Under the pieces are notes generated by a model. It was not told where the DNA came from and made no database searches. It saw only the letters and a program-made list of their open reading frames with translations. A program made the position numbers and the translations under genes. A stretch of DNA of 64,000 bases from Porphyra umbilicalis (taxonomy: Eukaryota; Rhodophyta; Bangiophyceae; Bangiales; Bangiaceae), in the NCBI GenBank assembly GCA_002049455.2, contig KV918788.1, positions 1 through 64,000 on the forward strand, given 5' to 3'. Positions 9,337-19,924 of the stretch are shown piece after piece (the first letter of the stretch is position 1; the number at the start of each line of letters is the position of its first letter).

Positions 9337-10787
9337 TCAGGGACTCGGTGGCCACGCGTCCAACACATGTAGCACAGCGGGGGACCCGTCGGGGCCTCCC
9401 GCCGATCAAAGGGCGCTCCCCCAGCCGTGCGGAACCCCGGGGTACCCGACGGTAGCACCGCGACCGTGTCGTGCGTTTCCGTGTCATCCTCCTCCCACGA
9501 GGAGTGGAGTTGGTTGACCGAGAGGCCTCGGGGACCCGTCGACGTCTGTCCCTTCCGCGACGATCCCCCGGGTGACCCCCGGCTGGCCAACGCCATGACG
9601 TCCTTGGCGGCCCGATATTTCCCCGCCACGTAGGTCGACAACTGCTGGTAGCTTCGTTGCGCCGAGTTGTACACGAAGGCATCCGTCCGTAGATACTCCG
9701 GTAGGCCTTGGATCAGCTGCTGTTTCATCGTCCCCTCGGAGTGGATGTTGCCGCAAAGCTCAGCGAGGCTCCGTAGACGTGCCGCGAAGGCATCCACCCC
9801 CTCGTTGTCCACGAGCGCCGCCCGGCTAAACTTGTCCTGCGCCAGCCCCAAAGCGTGCGGCTCCGCGTAGGTCGACAGCAGCCAATTGACCGCCGCGGGG
9901 AAGGATCCAAGCGAGCCCCGTCCGCCCGCGATATCCGACCCCGGTAGGTTCCGAGTGAACCGCGTCTCAGCGTCGCCCGCCAGGAAGTTGGGAATTAGGT
10001 ACAAACCCATCCCCTCGGACACATCGTTGTCATCGCAGGCCTTGACGAACTTTCGGAGCCACGAGAAGACCTTGAGGGGTTCCTTCCCGTTGAACATCGG
10101 GGTCCCCCCGAAGGAGAACTTCATATTCTTGGCCGTCCGTCCCATCTTGCGGGCCTGCGATGCCCCGTAGGTCGAGTGACGGTTCCGTAGGCGGTACGAT
10201 CGGTAGTCCAGGACGCCCGCGAAGCGGTCGTCCGGGCACTCGAGGACCGCTAACTTGCCGGACCCCACCTTGCGCCCCACGTGGTCGTCGTCGTTGTCGG
10301 TTGTCGCCGGCGACGGCGAGGAAGATGAAGACGACGATGACGACGAGGGACTACGGTGACGCCGTGACTTCCCTTTGCTGCGGCTCTTCCGCGTGTCCAC
10401 TGGAGAACCTCGGCGGGGGGCATCTTGAGCAGAGCCCGCGGGGCTCGCCGCGATGACCCGAGAAACGTCGGCCAATAACGACTCGCGGAACGTCGACAGC
10501 GCCGTGTCCAGATCGGCCATCGCTAAAGGCGTCGCCGGATCACGATCTTGATCCACCAATCCCGTCCGTTCGTCGTGACGTCGAGGGAGGAAGGCACCGG
10601 CCCCCGGTGGGACCCGACGAACCGTTTCGCCAACGAGGTCCGCCAATGGCCGAGGCGGAGTGAAGGGAATCCCTGATCCAGCCGCGGATCCCCCTGTTGC
10701 AGCGACCGCTGGGGTCACCGCGGATGTACCCGCCGGCATACCGCTAGTGATCGCGTTCGACTTGGGGATGTCGGACGGCGACGCCAT
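9111..10787 (-). CDS. gag: Chromovirus gag
   Basis: This 558-codon frame starts at the first ATG (MASPSDIPKSN). The frame is open further upstream, but only from non-ATG codons within the leader. A Ser/Asp-rich linker (about plus 10300-10340) precedes a capsid-like helical region. Near the C terminus (plus 9334-9376) there is one zinc knuckle, CYMCWTRGHRVPDC, of the CX2CX4HX4C type that binds RNA in nucleocapsid proteins. It forms the particle that packages the element's RNA. Confidence 0.9.
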   Translation of the reverse strand: MASPSDIPKSNAITSGMPAGTSAVTPAVAATGGSAAGSGIPFTPPRPLADLVGETVRRVPPGAGAFLPRRHDERTGLVDQDRDPATPLAMADLDTALSTFRESLLADVSRVIAASPAGSAQDAPRRGSPVDTRKSRSKGKSRRHRSPSSSSSSSSSSPSPATTDNDDDHVGRKVGSGKLAVLECPDDRFAGVLDYRSYRLRNRHSTYGASQARKMGRTAKNMKFSFGGTPMFNGKEPLKVFSWLRKFVKACDDNDVSEGMGLYLIPNFLAGDAETRFTRNLPGSDIAGGRGSLGSFPAAVNWLLSTYAEPHALGLAQDKFSRAALVDNEGVDAFAARLRSLAELCGNIHSEGTMKQQLIQGLPEYLRTDAFVYNSAQRSYQQLSTYVAGKYRAAKDVMALASRGSPGGSSRKGQTSTGPRGLSVNQLHSSWEEDDTETHDTVAVLPSGTPGFRTAGGAPFDRREAPTGPPLCYMCWTRGHRVPDCKILTDKQRDLVKAARSTFLRQRNAGAGAPSDRTSVVALVWDDLLGGVESTRTEGGDAPPVATPAKGRRGAGNA

Positions 10788-10903
10788 CGTAGTGGCCGGA
10801 CGGTAATCGACGACAGACCGACGCGGAGATCCACGTCGCCTTGAACACACAAACCAACAGACGATCGGGGAACCGGCTACCCAGTACGGGCGTGGCAACG
10901 GCC

Positions 10904-10925
10904 GGAATCCCCTGCTGCTCCACCA
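10904..10925 (-). other. Chromovirus primer binding site, tRNA 3'-end type
   Basis: On the plus strand this reads as the 3' end of a tRNA, with T-loop remnant GGAATC, then CCCTGCTGCTCCACCA ending in CCA. It lies five bases inside the 5' LTR. The element therefore primes from the 3' end of a full-length tRNA whose acceptor strand would begin GGAGCAG. I cannot name the isoacceptor. Confidence 0.7.
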
Positions 10926-10930
10926 GAAAT

Positions 10931-11426
10931 TGTAGCGGTTCTAAGCACCACCACGTTGGTTCGTCGTCTGGCCGAAGTGACCGCTTGATCAGCTCGGTCC
11001 GTCCAAGGAACTGCCCCGGAAATCGACCCACAGCCCAGCCTTCCCCCAACGGGAGGAGAGGATCACGGCAAAGCCCAGGGGGGAATCGTAGTCCAAAGCA
11101 CAGTTGGTTTTATCAAACGGCGACGGGGACGGCGTCCCCGCTGTCAATAAACCCCTCCCAAACCGAACGCCGGTGGCCAAAGTAGCCACCCCAAATGCGC
11201 CAAACAGATAAATCCCTCCAAAGCGAAAAGTTCAAACAAGTAGTAGGGGGGCTGGGAAAACCACTTGGGAAAAGCCCCGCCCCCGACCGAATCCAATCTC
11301 CCCGAGATCTGGACAGGTCATTCCCTTGCTGGCCCGGATCGGGATATTTTGGGGCGGCCCCCGGGGGTGTGCTGTCCACAGCTGAGGGGCCACGCCCCTT
11401 CCAACTGGGGACCCCCGACCGCCACA
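10931..11426 (-). repeat. Chromovirus 5' LTR
   Basis: This is the 496-bp partner of 2654-3149. Because gag and pol read leftward, it is the promoter-bearing LTR. About two single-base differences separate the two copies. Confidence 0.95.
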
Positions 11427-13275
11427 GCGCTGGTTGTGACGACGAGGGCGTGGGCGTCGTCGGAGCGGATGTGGGCGTTACACCCAGTGGTGGCGTTGAC
11501 GTCAGTCGTGCTGTTGGCGATGGCGGGGCTGCAGGCGGGGACGGCGACGGCAACTGTGCGAGCGAGGCCGTTGGAAGGGGTATCGCCGGCGACGGGAAGC
11601 GTCATTTCACCCTACGTCGGTCGGCGTTCGCCAGACGCAAGAAGGCGACCCCCGTCGTGTCATCTGGGCAGCCGCACATTCTTGGCCTTTGGCGTTTACT
11701 GACTACGCGTGTACTGCGTGCGCTCGTACACTAAAGTCGGCTGATGACGGCTTTCACTCTGCCGACATGCTCGACGCCGTTCTGCGGGAGGTGGTGATTG
11801 ACGTGCATGGGGTCGGTGTTGCAGCTGCGAAGGACATGCTTAAGACGGTGTACCGACCGGCAGCCCCCGGCGCGAGCGGTCGGGGAAAGACGGGGTCGGC
11901 GTCAAGGAAGGCCAAGGAGCCCGCCCCGGTGGCGCTGCGTCTGTGGTTGGGAAAGACACGGAATGACATTCACTGCAGCCTGAACAAGGTCATCCAGCGG
12001 ACTCGGGCAGAGGGCGCCTCATTTGGGCAGTCGAAGACGGCAGCGGCTGGCTTTCTCGACGGGCATGGCTTCTTGGGGTCTGTCGCTGGTCGGCGGGGGA
12101 CGGTGCTCGCGACGTTGGCAACCATTCTGTACTGTGGCGGCAACTTGGAGGAGTGTATCTTCCCGGGCGGGGAGAACTGCAATGCCGTCGTCAAGGTGGA
12201 TGTCACCACCTTGGCATTTGTCTTGAGCAAGGTACGGATTGAGGTTGTGCAAGTGGACGCGTGTGACAACTAGTACGATGAGGTGTTGGACGCATTGTGT
12301 GACTGGTGTGTCTGTTAGGCACTGGTGTGCGTGTTGGGCGAATGTACTGACGGTGTGCTACCTGCTCATGCGATCAACCCGTAGCACGTACTCGTTTTTT
12401 TATGCTCTGAGCTGTGTCATGTCACTGTACTGGCGTTCCCTAACACAAGTCCGCCTCTCTCTCGAGCAAATATGCGTCAAGGACTTGCTCCCGGTCGGCA
12501 GCAAGAAGCCGAGCGCCTTGGGTCTGCAAGGTGGCGTCGTGAAGATGGGAAGCGTCGTCTGGGCCAAAGAGCTCAAGTATCTCCACGCGCACGTCGACAA
12601 CAGCACAGACGGCTGGGGCGTGCTGATCTCGACCACCAAGGGAAACAAAGAGCGCGCAACCATCACCGACGACCCGGGCGTACCCAACGCCTCCATCGAA
12701 TTGGATATCGCAGTTGACAAGAAGGGGAAGAGTGTCGAGGTCGTCACGCCGGCAGAGGTCGCGCGGCTCAAGAAGCTCGTGCGCAACTGGGTCGCGCAAC
12801 GCAAGGACGATGTCGCTGTCATTGACGACGACGACGACCCCGACCTTCCTGGAGGCCGTCGTTCTGATGTCGGCGGCGGTGATCGGAATGGAGATGTGGG
12901 GGGCGGCGGCGCAGGTAACAGCGGCGGTGGTGCTGGATGTTTGAATGGGGCGGACGACGGGGGTGGGGGGGATGGTGGTGCCGAGGGTGATGGCGGTGCC
13001 GATGTGGGTACGAATGTGGAGGGCGACGGGGGTGATGGCGACGACGTGCCGAGCGGCACGGACGCAGCCATCGATGACCTACTCGGGGTCAACCGAATGC
13101 GGCATCCGCTGTCGCCGACGGCCTCGGAGGAGAGGCCAGGCGTGCGGCGCAAGCGGCGGTCAAAGTGGATTCCCACAGCGACGACTCTGACGAGGAGAGC
13201 GCGGGGAGGTCGTCCAAGAATGACTCGGACAAGGATTTCATTGTCAGTGATGGTGCTTCTCCTGAGAGCCGCTAA
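11427..13275 (+). pseudogene. 3' part of the decayed OTU-like gene
   Basis: Directly after the right target duplication one frame reads GDGNCASEAVGRGIAGD and then RHFTLRR. This matches the start of OTU cysteine proteases (Asp-Gly-Asn-Cys, then a His and Leu-Arg). The conserved-looking sequence then continues in another frame (DMLDAVLREVVIDVHG, VAAAKDMLKTVYRPA) to 12231. A candidate intron at 12232-12466 (donor GTACGG) joins in frame to a second exon (QICVKDLLPVGSKK). The acidic Ser/Asp-rich tail (HSDDSDEESAG, ending DGASPESR, stop at 13273-13275) is in yet another frame. With the TAG at 2319 and the retroelement insertion, I infer a dead gene. The OTU assignment is moderate; deubiquitinating activity is not expected from this copy. 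Confidence 0.45.
12232..12466 (+). other. Candidate intron in the OTU-like pseudogene
   Basis: The donor AAG/GTACGG and the pyrimidine-rich acceptor CTCTCTCTCGAG flank 235 bp that contain stops in the gene frame. Both sides meet at a codon boundary. Confidence 0.45.
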
Positions 13276-13449
13276 TCGTGAGTGCTTCTGAGTATGCTTG
13301 CTTGCTTTCTTTTGCGCTTTACTTTCGTTGTGTCTTGCCTTTACTCTGGGCTTTGTATGCTGTGCTTGCTGTGGTGAATGTACTGGGCTTCTCCTGTTCG
13401 TTTCTTTTGTGCTGGGGTTGTCCATCGTCAGCTCTTCTGCGCACAGGAG

Positions 13450-16321
13450 GGGGCAGCCAGGCGGCGGACAGGTGGTGGGCGAGTGGTGAGTAGGCGGTGG
13501 GTAGGTGGCGGGAAAAGGGCGGGCAAGTGGTGCGCAAATGGTGGACATGCGGCGGATGGGTGGTCGTTGGTCGGCGGGTAGGTGACGGGCAGGTCGCGGG
13601 TCGACGGTAGGAATGTGGCGGCGGGACGGTGGCGGGCAGGCGGCGGCCCGGTAGCGGACAGGCGCTGGGCTTCCGGCCGGCCGTTCGCGGCCAAGTGGGG
13701 GGCGGGTGGGTGCTTGGCGGCGGGCAAGTGTGCGGCAAATGGCGGGCGGGCGAGGTGTTGGCAGCGGGCGTGTCGCGGGCACGTGGGGGGCGGGTGGGTG
13801 CTTGGCGGTGGGCGTGTGGCGTGCAACTAGCGGGCGGGCAGCTTGTAAGCGGCGGGCAGCTTGTTGGTGGCGGGCAACTGCGGGGCGAGTGACGAGTGGG
13901 CAGCCTGTTGGCGGCGGGCAGCCTGATGGTGGCGGGCAACTGCGGGGCGAGTGGCGAGTTGGCAGCTTGTTTGCGGCGGGCGTGTGGCAGGGAAGTGGGG
14001 GGCGGGTGGGTGCTTGGCGACGGGCGTGTGGCGTGCAACTAGCGGGCGGGCGGCTTGTTGGCGGAGGGCAGCTTGTTGGTGGCGGGCAACTGCGGGGCGA
14101 GTGACGAGTGGGCAGCCTTTTTGTGGCGGGCAGCTTGTTGGTGGCCGGTCACTCTGGGGCAAGTGGCGAGTTGGCACCTTGTTGGCAACGGGCAAGTGCG
14201 GGGCGAGTGGCGAGTTGGAAGCTTGTTGGCGGCGGGCGTGTGGCAGGGAAGTGGGGGGCGGGTGGGTGCTTGGCGACGGGCGTGTGGCGTGCAACTAGCG
14301 GGCGGGCGGCTTGTTGGCGGAGGGCAGCTTGTTGGTGGCGGGCAACTGCGGGGCGAGTGACGAGTGGGCAGCCTTTTTGTGGCGGGCAGCTTGTTGGTGG
14401 CCGGTCACTCTGGGGCAAGTGGCGAGTTGGCACCTTGTTGGCAACGGGCAAGTGCGGGGCGAGTGGCGAGTTGGAAGCTTGTTGGCGGCGGGCGTGTGGC
14501 GGGCATTTGGCGGGCAGGCAGCTTGTTGGCGGCGGGCCAGAGCGAGGCTAGTGGCGAGTGGGCAGCCTGTTGGCGGCGGGCAGCCTGATGGTGGCGGGCA
14601 ACTGCGGGGCGAGTGGCGAGTTGGCAGCTTGTTGGCGGCGGGCGTGTGGCCGGCAGGTGGGGGGCGGGTGGGTGCTTGGCGGCGGGCGTGTGGCGTGCAA
14701 CTAGCGAGCGGGCGGCTTGATGGCGGCGGGCAGCTTGTTGGTGCCGGGCAACTGCGGGGCGAGTGACGAGGCGGCAGCCTGTCTGTGGCGGGCAGCTTGT
14801 TGGTGGCCGGTAACTGCGGGGCGAGTGGCGAGTTGGCAGCTTGTTGGCGGCGGGCGGGTGGCGGGCAAGTAGGGGGCGGGTAGGTGCTTGGCGGCGGGCG
14901 TGTGGCGTGCAACTAGCGGGCGGGCGGCTTGTTGGCGGAGGGCAGCTTGTTGGTGGCGGGCAACTGCGGGGCGAGTGACGAGTGGGCAGCCTTTTTGTGG
15001 CGGGCAGCTTGTTGGTGGCCGGTCACTCTGGGGCAAGTGGCGAGTTGGCACCTTGTTGGCAACGGGCAAGTGCGGGGCGAGTGGCGAGTTGGAAGCTTGT
15101 TGGCGGCGGGCGTGTGGCGGGCATTTGGCGGGCAGGCAGCTTGTTGGCGGCGGGCCAGAGCGAGGCTAGTGGCGAGTGGGCAGCCTGTTGGCGGCGGGCA
15201 GCCTGATGGTGGCGGGCAACTGCGGGGCGAGTGGCGAGTTGGCAGCTTGTTGGCGGCGGGCGGGTGGCGGGCAGGTGGGGGCGGGTGGGTGCCTGGCGGC
15301 GGGTGTGTGGCGTGCAACTAGCGAGCGGGCGGCTTGATGGCGGCGGGCAGCTTGTTGGTGCCGGGCAACTGCGGGGCGAGTGACGAGGCGGCAGCCTGTT
15401 TGTGGCGGGCAGCTTGTTGGTGGCCGGTACCTGCGGGGCGAGTGGCGAGTTGGCAGCTTGTTGGCGGCGGGCGGGTGGCGGGCAAGTAGGGGGCGGGTAG
15501 GTGCTTGGCGGCGGGCGTGTGGCGTGCAACTAGCGGGCGGGCGGCTTGTTGGCGGAGGGCAGCTTGTTGGTGGCGGGCAACTGCGGGGCGAGTGACGAGT
15601 GGGCAGCCTTTTTGTGGCGGGCAGCTTGTTGGTGGCCGGTCACTCTGGGGCAAGTGGCGAGTTGGCACCTTGTTGGCAACGGGCAAGTGCGGGGCGAGTG
15701 GCGAGTTGGAAGCTTGTTGGCGGCGGGCGTGTGGCGGGCATTTGGCGGGCAGGCAGCTTGTTGGCGGCGGGCCAGGGTGGGGCTAGTGGCGAGTTGGCAG
15801 CCTGTAAGCGGCGGGCCAGTGCGGGGCAAGAGGCGAGTGGGCAGCCTGTTGGCGGCGGGCAGCTTGATGGTTGCAGGCAACTGCGGGGCGAGTGTGAAGT
15901 GTACTTCCGCAGTCCCCCAGGGACAATTGGCCCTTGCGTAAGTAGTAAGTCTTTGTATTTGTGTGGTGACACTGCATGTACTTGATTGTAGATCTTTCAG
16001 CGGAGAACCCATTAGGGGTTGAGCTCCGGGGGAGATTTGTGTGGGGAGCGGCCCCTGGAGTGTGAGGCTGTGGGTGCCCTCCGGAGGTGCGGGAGCTGCC
16101 CTGGGAGGTGCCGTGCGGGCCTTGTCGGCCGCGTCATTGGGGGTGCCTGGGAAGGCCCTGCGGCTAAGGCGGCCTGGGGGTTATCAGGCACGCCTTCGCA
16201 GGCCTGGGAACGCAGTGCCTAGTAAAATAACGCACCCACTCAACATCATCGACTTCACAGCGAGTGGCGAGTTGGCAGCTTGTTGACGGCGGGCGTGTGG
16301 CGCGCAAGTAGGGGGCGGGTG
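13450..16321. repeat. G-rich minisatellite array with higher-order 617-bp units
   Basis: Tandem variants of a roughly 55-bp monomer (key words GGCGGGCAGCTTGTTGG, GCGGGGCGAGTGGCGAG) fill this stretch. Higher-order structure is visible: the block starting TTGTTGGCGGAGGGCAGC recurs at about 14055, 14311, 14929 and 15546, giving spacings of 256, 618 and 617. The left end (13450-13800) is more diverged. Both strands carry long open frames of low-complexity sequence, which I do not treat as genes. The array is continued at 21237-22190 on the other side of the copia insertion. Confidence 0.9.
15893..16259. mobile_element. Candidate solo LTR inside the minisatellite
   Basis: A 367-bp stretch of non-satellite sequence interrupts the array. 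It begins TGTGAAGT and ends ACTTCACA (TG...CA with 8-bp inverted ends). It is flanked by identical GCGAG (15888-15892 and 16260-16264). A TG...CA block with a 5-bp target duplication and no internal genes is what recombination between two LTRs leaves behind. It does not resemble either LTR family elsewhere in the window. A small terminal-inverted-repeat element is the alternative. Confidence 0.6.
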
Positions 16322-16800
16322 TGTTGAAGCGCAGTGGGGATAGGGGTGGGGGGACCACGGTCAAGTGGTTGAGTGGCTTGAGCTTGTGTGTGTGTGTGCC
16401 AACGTGCTTTGTTGGTTTTCCTAAGGTTCGCCCGCCTCTCGCAACCAAGAGCATCTCTCAAATAGTCCCTACCGGCCCAAGTGCTCCCTCCTCTCGCGCC
16501 CACATCGAAGCTCACGCCTCAAATGGTCCCCACCGGCCCAAGTGCTCCCTCCTCTCGCGCCCACACCGACGCCCACGCCCTCGCACCAAATCGAATCACT
16601 CACCAAATCAAAAGCCACTAGAGCAAAGCGAAGATCAAATCGATACCATGCCAAAAGTAACGCCCCAAGATGACCCAACACGAATGTATGCAACTTGACC
16701 ACGTGTTGCAAATGTACCATGTGGGGTACCATACGGGTCACCGACCATCATCCATCCGCGAACCGCCAGTGGAGCCGGCGACGAGCATCACAGTCGAACA
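16322..16800 (-). repeat. Copia 3' LTR
   Basis: This 479-bp block starts TGTTGAA and ends GAACA. It carries an internal tandem duplication of the segment around CCGGCCCAAGTGCTCCCTCC that the other LTR has only once. Confidence 0.85.
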
Positions 16801-16889
16801 CTCCTCCTTGCTTGTTGCCGCGGCGGTTCTTGTGTTGGAACGTCATGCTCAACGCCGCTGTAAGCCCTGCTGCTGTGAACAGCAAAATT

Positions 16890-16992
16890 CAAGAAACCAG
16901 GTTTTGACAGGGTTCGAACCCCCGACTCCCGGACGCTACCCGAAGGTCACGCCTAATGAGAGTGGGTGCCTTACTTCCCACTAGGCAACCCA
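16890..16992 (-). tRNA. tRNA-like sequence with A and B boxes, probably degenerate
   Basis: On the minus strand, TTGCCTAGTGGG resembles an internal A box and GGTTCGAACCC is a perfect B box, about 60 bases apart. A 4-bp D stem (GCCT/AGGC) can be drawn. I could not fold a proper anticodon arm or a fully paired acceptor stem, so this is a tRNA pseudogene, a tRNA with an intron, or a tRNA-derived SINE head. It lies inside the copia element next to its 3' LTR. Confidence 0.3.
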
Positions 16993-17283
16993 TGCGACTT
17001 CCTCGCGGTATGGTGACCGCTGGTGCATTCGACATTTGTACCCGTGCGATTTTGAGTGAAAGTTTTTCGATTTCACAATTTTTGTTCTTGCGCTTCTGAT
17101 GCTTTGATTTGCGTGGGCTTTGCTTTGATCCCTGATGCTTTGATTTGGTGAGCGTTTTTATTTAGAGTGTGGGCGGGCGCGTGCGCGGGCGAGCTGCTTG
17201 GGCAGCGTGGTGGGCTTGAGTGCTCCGACTTGGACTACTTCAGGAGTGCCCTTGATGGGAAGAGGGGCTCTTTGGAGAGATAA

Positions 17284-17333
17284 CCAACAAAGCACGTTCG
17301 CACACATACACACAAGCTCAAGCCACTCAGCTT
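17284..17333 (-). repeat. Inverted fragment of the copia LTR
   Basis: About 50 bp here are the reverse complement of the LTR segment GAGTGGCTTGAGCTTGTG through GTGCTTTGTTGGTT (compare 16369-16418). It follows the reverse-transcriptase region, so the 3' end of the element has been rearranged. Confidence 0.75.
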
Positions 17334-17349
17334 CCCGATGGCGAAGGCG

Positions 17350-18070
17350 AGGTCAAGACGCGTCCTGACCATCAGGTACATAAGACTGCCGACGGCTTCG
17401 CGGTAGGGCAGCACGTCGTCGCTCTCGTCGACCTTGACCAGCTGCAGGCCCACCTCCAGCGGCGTTCCGATTGGGTTGCACTCCGCCATCCCGAAACTTC
17501 TCCAGCACTTGCGCCGCGTACTTGCCCTGCGACAGCTTGAGGGTGCCCAACGCCTTGTCACGTCTAATCTCTAGCCCGAGGATGACCCTCGCCTCGCCCA
17601 GGTCCTTCATCTCAAAACGCTTGTGCAGAGCGTCCTTAATCTTGTAGATCGCCGCCAGGCTGGATGCCACCAAAAGAAGATCATCGACGTACACCAGGAC
17701 GATGATGATTTCGCCGTCATCTATAAAGAGGTAGAGGCATGCATCCGGGTCAATGTTGTCAAACCCCTGCGACTTGAGGAAGTCGTCGAGCTTGGCGTAC
17801 CACATCTTGGGGGCTTTCTTCAGCCCATACAGCGCTTGGAGGAGACGACACACCGTGTCAGGATACGTCGGATCGACATAGCCGTCTGGCTGCTCCATGT
17901 AGACCTCCTCGTCAAGGTCGCCGTTGAGGAATGCCGTCTTGACGTCCATCTGATGTAGCTCCCACCCCTTCGCCACCGTCATCGCCAGGATGCATCGAAT
18001 GGTGGTAAACTTGGCCACCGGCGCGAACGTCTCGTTAAAGTCGAGCCCCTTGATCTGCCGGTTCCCCATT
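17350..18070 (-). pseudogene. Copia reverse transcriptase region
   Basis: The copia-type reverse transcriptase (RVT_2) is recognisable from DFNETFAPVAKFTTIR, WELHQMDVKTAFLNGDL and the YVDDLLLV catalytic motif. It belongs to the broken element at 16322-21236. Confidence 0.9.
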
Positions 18071-18299
18071 AATCACAGGCGCGCCTTGTGCCGCGTCGTG
18101 TTGTTCCTGTTCTTGTCAACCTCGTTCTTGACCTTGTAAACCCACTTGCCCTTCAGCACGCGTCGACTGACCGGGCGATCCGTCAAGCGCCAAGTCTTGT
18201 TCTTGCGGATGGCTTCCATCTCCTCGTCCATAGCAATCTTCCACTTAGCCGATTCTTGCCCTTGAATGGCTTGCACGTACGTCGTGGGCGCCTCGTGCG

Positions 18300-19900
18300 C
18301 AACCAGGCTCACCGGGCGCCAGTACTCGACAGGTGGTCGCCGCGCTCTGCCGCTCCGACGCAGCGTGTCTTGAGAGCCGCCATACATTGATTGTCGTCCG
18401 CGGACTTGTCAGATCCATCGTCTTGCTTGTCGTCCTTGTCGTCATGGTCAGCATCTACGTCTTCGCCGTCGCTTGCAGAGCGCAAACCCGTCTCGACTTC
18501 GACAACTTCGTCTCCGGGAAGCTCCTCCGCAACTTCTGCAACCTCGGTTTCGTTCGTTTCGGCGAACACGACGCTTCGTGCCTTGACGACCTTGCCGTCG
18601 TCGAGGATGACCTTGTACGCCTTGCTGCCGTCGGGAGAGCCTAAAAAGACGCCCTTCGCCGCCGTGTCGCCAAATTTGCCGTCGATGTGACTCTTGTGCA
18701 GCACGACCCAGCATGTCGACCCAAACACCCGCATGTGGCTTACGTTGGGCTTATTCCCGGTCCACAGCTCAAAAGGCGTCTTGCCGACGGGAAGCGCCCG
18801 GCTGGTGACGCGGTTCTTGATGTAGACCGCCGTCTTGATGGCATCCGCCCAAAGATCCTGATCGACGTCCTTGTGTCGCATCATGGTGCGAGCCATCTCC
18901 ACGAGAACTCGATTGAGCCGCTCAGCAACTTCGTTCTGCTGCGGCGTGTCGGGCACCGTGGTCTGGTGCGTCGTGCCGTTCTCATCGTGAAGGGCATTGA
19001 ATGCGTTCGACACATACTCGCCGCCATTGTCGGAGCGCAGGATCTTGATCTTGGTTCCCGTGTGCAGCTGGGCCATAATTAGCCACTTCTTAAACTCAGA
19101 GAGCAGATCGCTCTTCTTCTGCAGGAAGAACACATCTGTCCAGTGGGAGAAGTCGTCGGTCAAGGTGCCAAAGTAGAGCGCACCGCCACGCGTCGGCTCC
19201 GACATTGGCCCGCCCAGGTCCGAGTGCACGAGCTGCAGGCGCTTGGTCACTCGACCTCCTCCTGCACTAGGCATAGGCATCATAGCCGCCTTCCCATACA
19301 CGCACGGCTCGCAGACGTCATTGACCGCCATGGAAGAGCACTTTATTCCATCGATATCCTTGTTCTTGATCATCCGCTTAACGCCAGCCACGTTGACGTG
19401 CCCAAGGCGCTCATGCCAGAGCTGAAGAGAGGCCACCGCAGCAATATCCAACAGTGGGGCCATGTCCAGGTGGTAGAGCCCACTCTTCCGCGTGCCGCAC
19501 GCAGCGACCTTGTCGCTTATCTTGATGATCGTCTTACCGCCCTTGAATGACACTTCCGCACCACGCTCCTCCATCATGCCGACCGACATGCGGTTGAAGC
19601 CCATAGTAGGAACATGGAGTACCTTCTCCAACTTGATCTTGCGCGTCTTGCCGTGAACGATGACATTGAGCACGACGGTTCCGACGCCCGCCGTGGCCAC
19701 GGACCCCTTGTCACCCATCTTGACGCTCCGTCCCGTCGTCGCATGGTAGTCGTCGAAGCACCCGCGCATCCAGCACATGTGTGCAGACGCCGCAGAGTCG
19801 ACAAGCCACGACTTGGAGATGTCATCGGTGTCAGCCGCATTGCCCACCAGACAGATGGCGTCGTCGCTGTCGCTACCATTGTCAGCCGCAATCGCGGCCA
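18300..19900 (-). pseudogene. Copia protease/integrase region
   Basis: An aspartic-protease-like stretch (WLVDSAASAHMC) is followed by the GAG_pre-integrase zinc region (HERLGHVNV, CEPCVYGK). The integrase core follows (TDDFSHWTDVF, LRSDNGGEYVSNAF, QQNEVAERLNR). It is part of the broken copia element. Confidence 0.9.
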
Positions 19901-19924
19901 CCTTGTCCTGTCTCTGCTTCTTGG

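Larger units (their letters stand above)
2654..11426 (-). mobile_element. Ty3/gypsy chromovirus (Metaviridae), looks whole and young
   Basis: An 8773-bp LTR retrotransposon lies on the minus strand. It has two 496-bp LTRs that begin TG and end CA and differ at about two positions. The flanking target duplications GCGCT (2649-2653 and 11427-11431) are identical. The order on the minus strand is LTR, primer binding site, gag, pol (protease, reverse transcriptase, RNase H, integrase, chromodomain), a roughly 1.9-kb 3' region, then LTR. Gag and pol are long open frames that overlap in different frames, as in families that use -1 ribosomal frameshifting. I see no breaks. LTR identity near 99.6 percent implies a recent insertion. 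The C-terminal chromodomain places it among the chromoviruses. Confidence 0.95.

Noticed and set aside
13629-15985. Many long plus- and minus-strand ORFs in the minisatellite
   Set aside because: They are translations of a G-rich tandem repeat that lacks stops in several frames, and they restart at each 617-bp unit. No domain and no independent coding signal is present.
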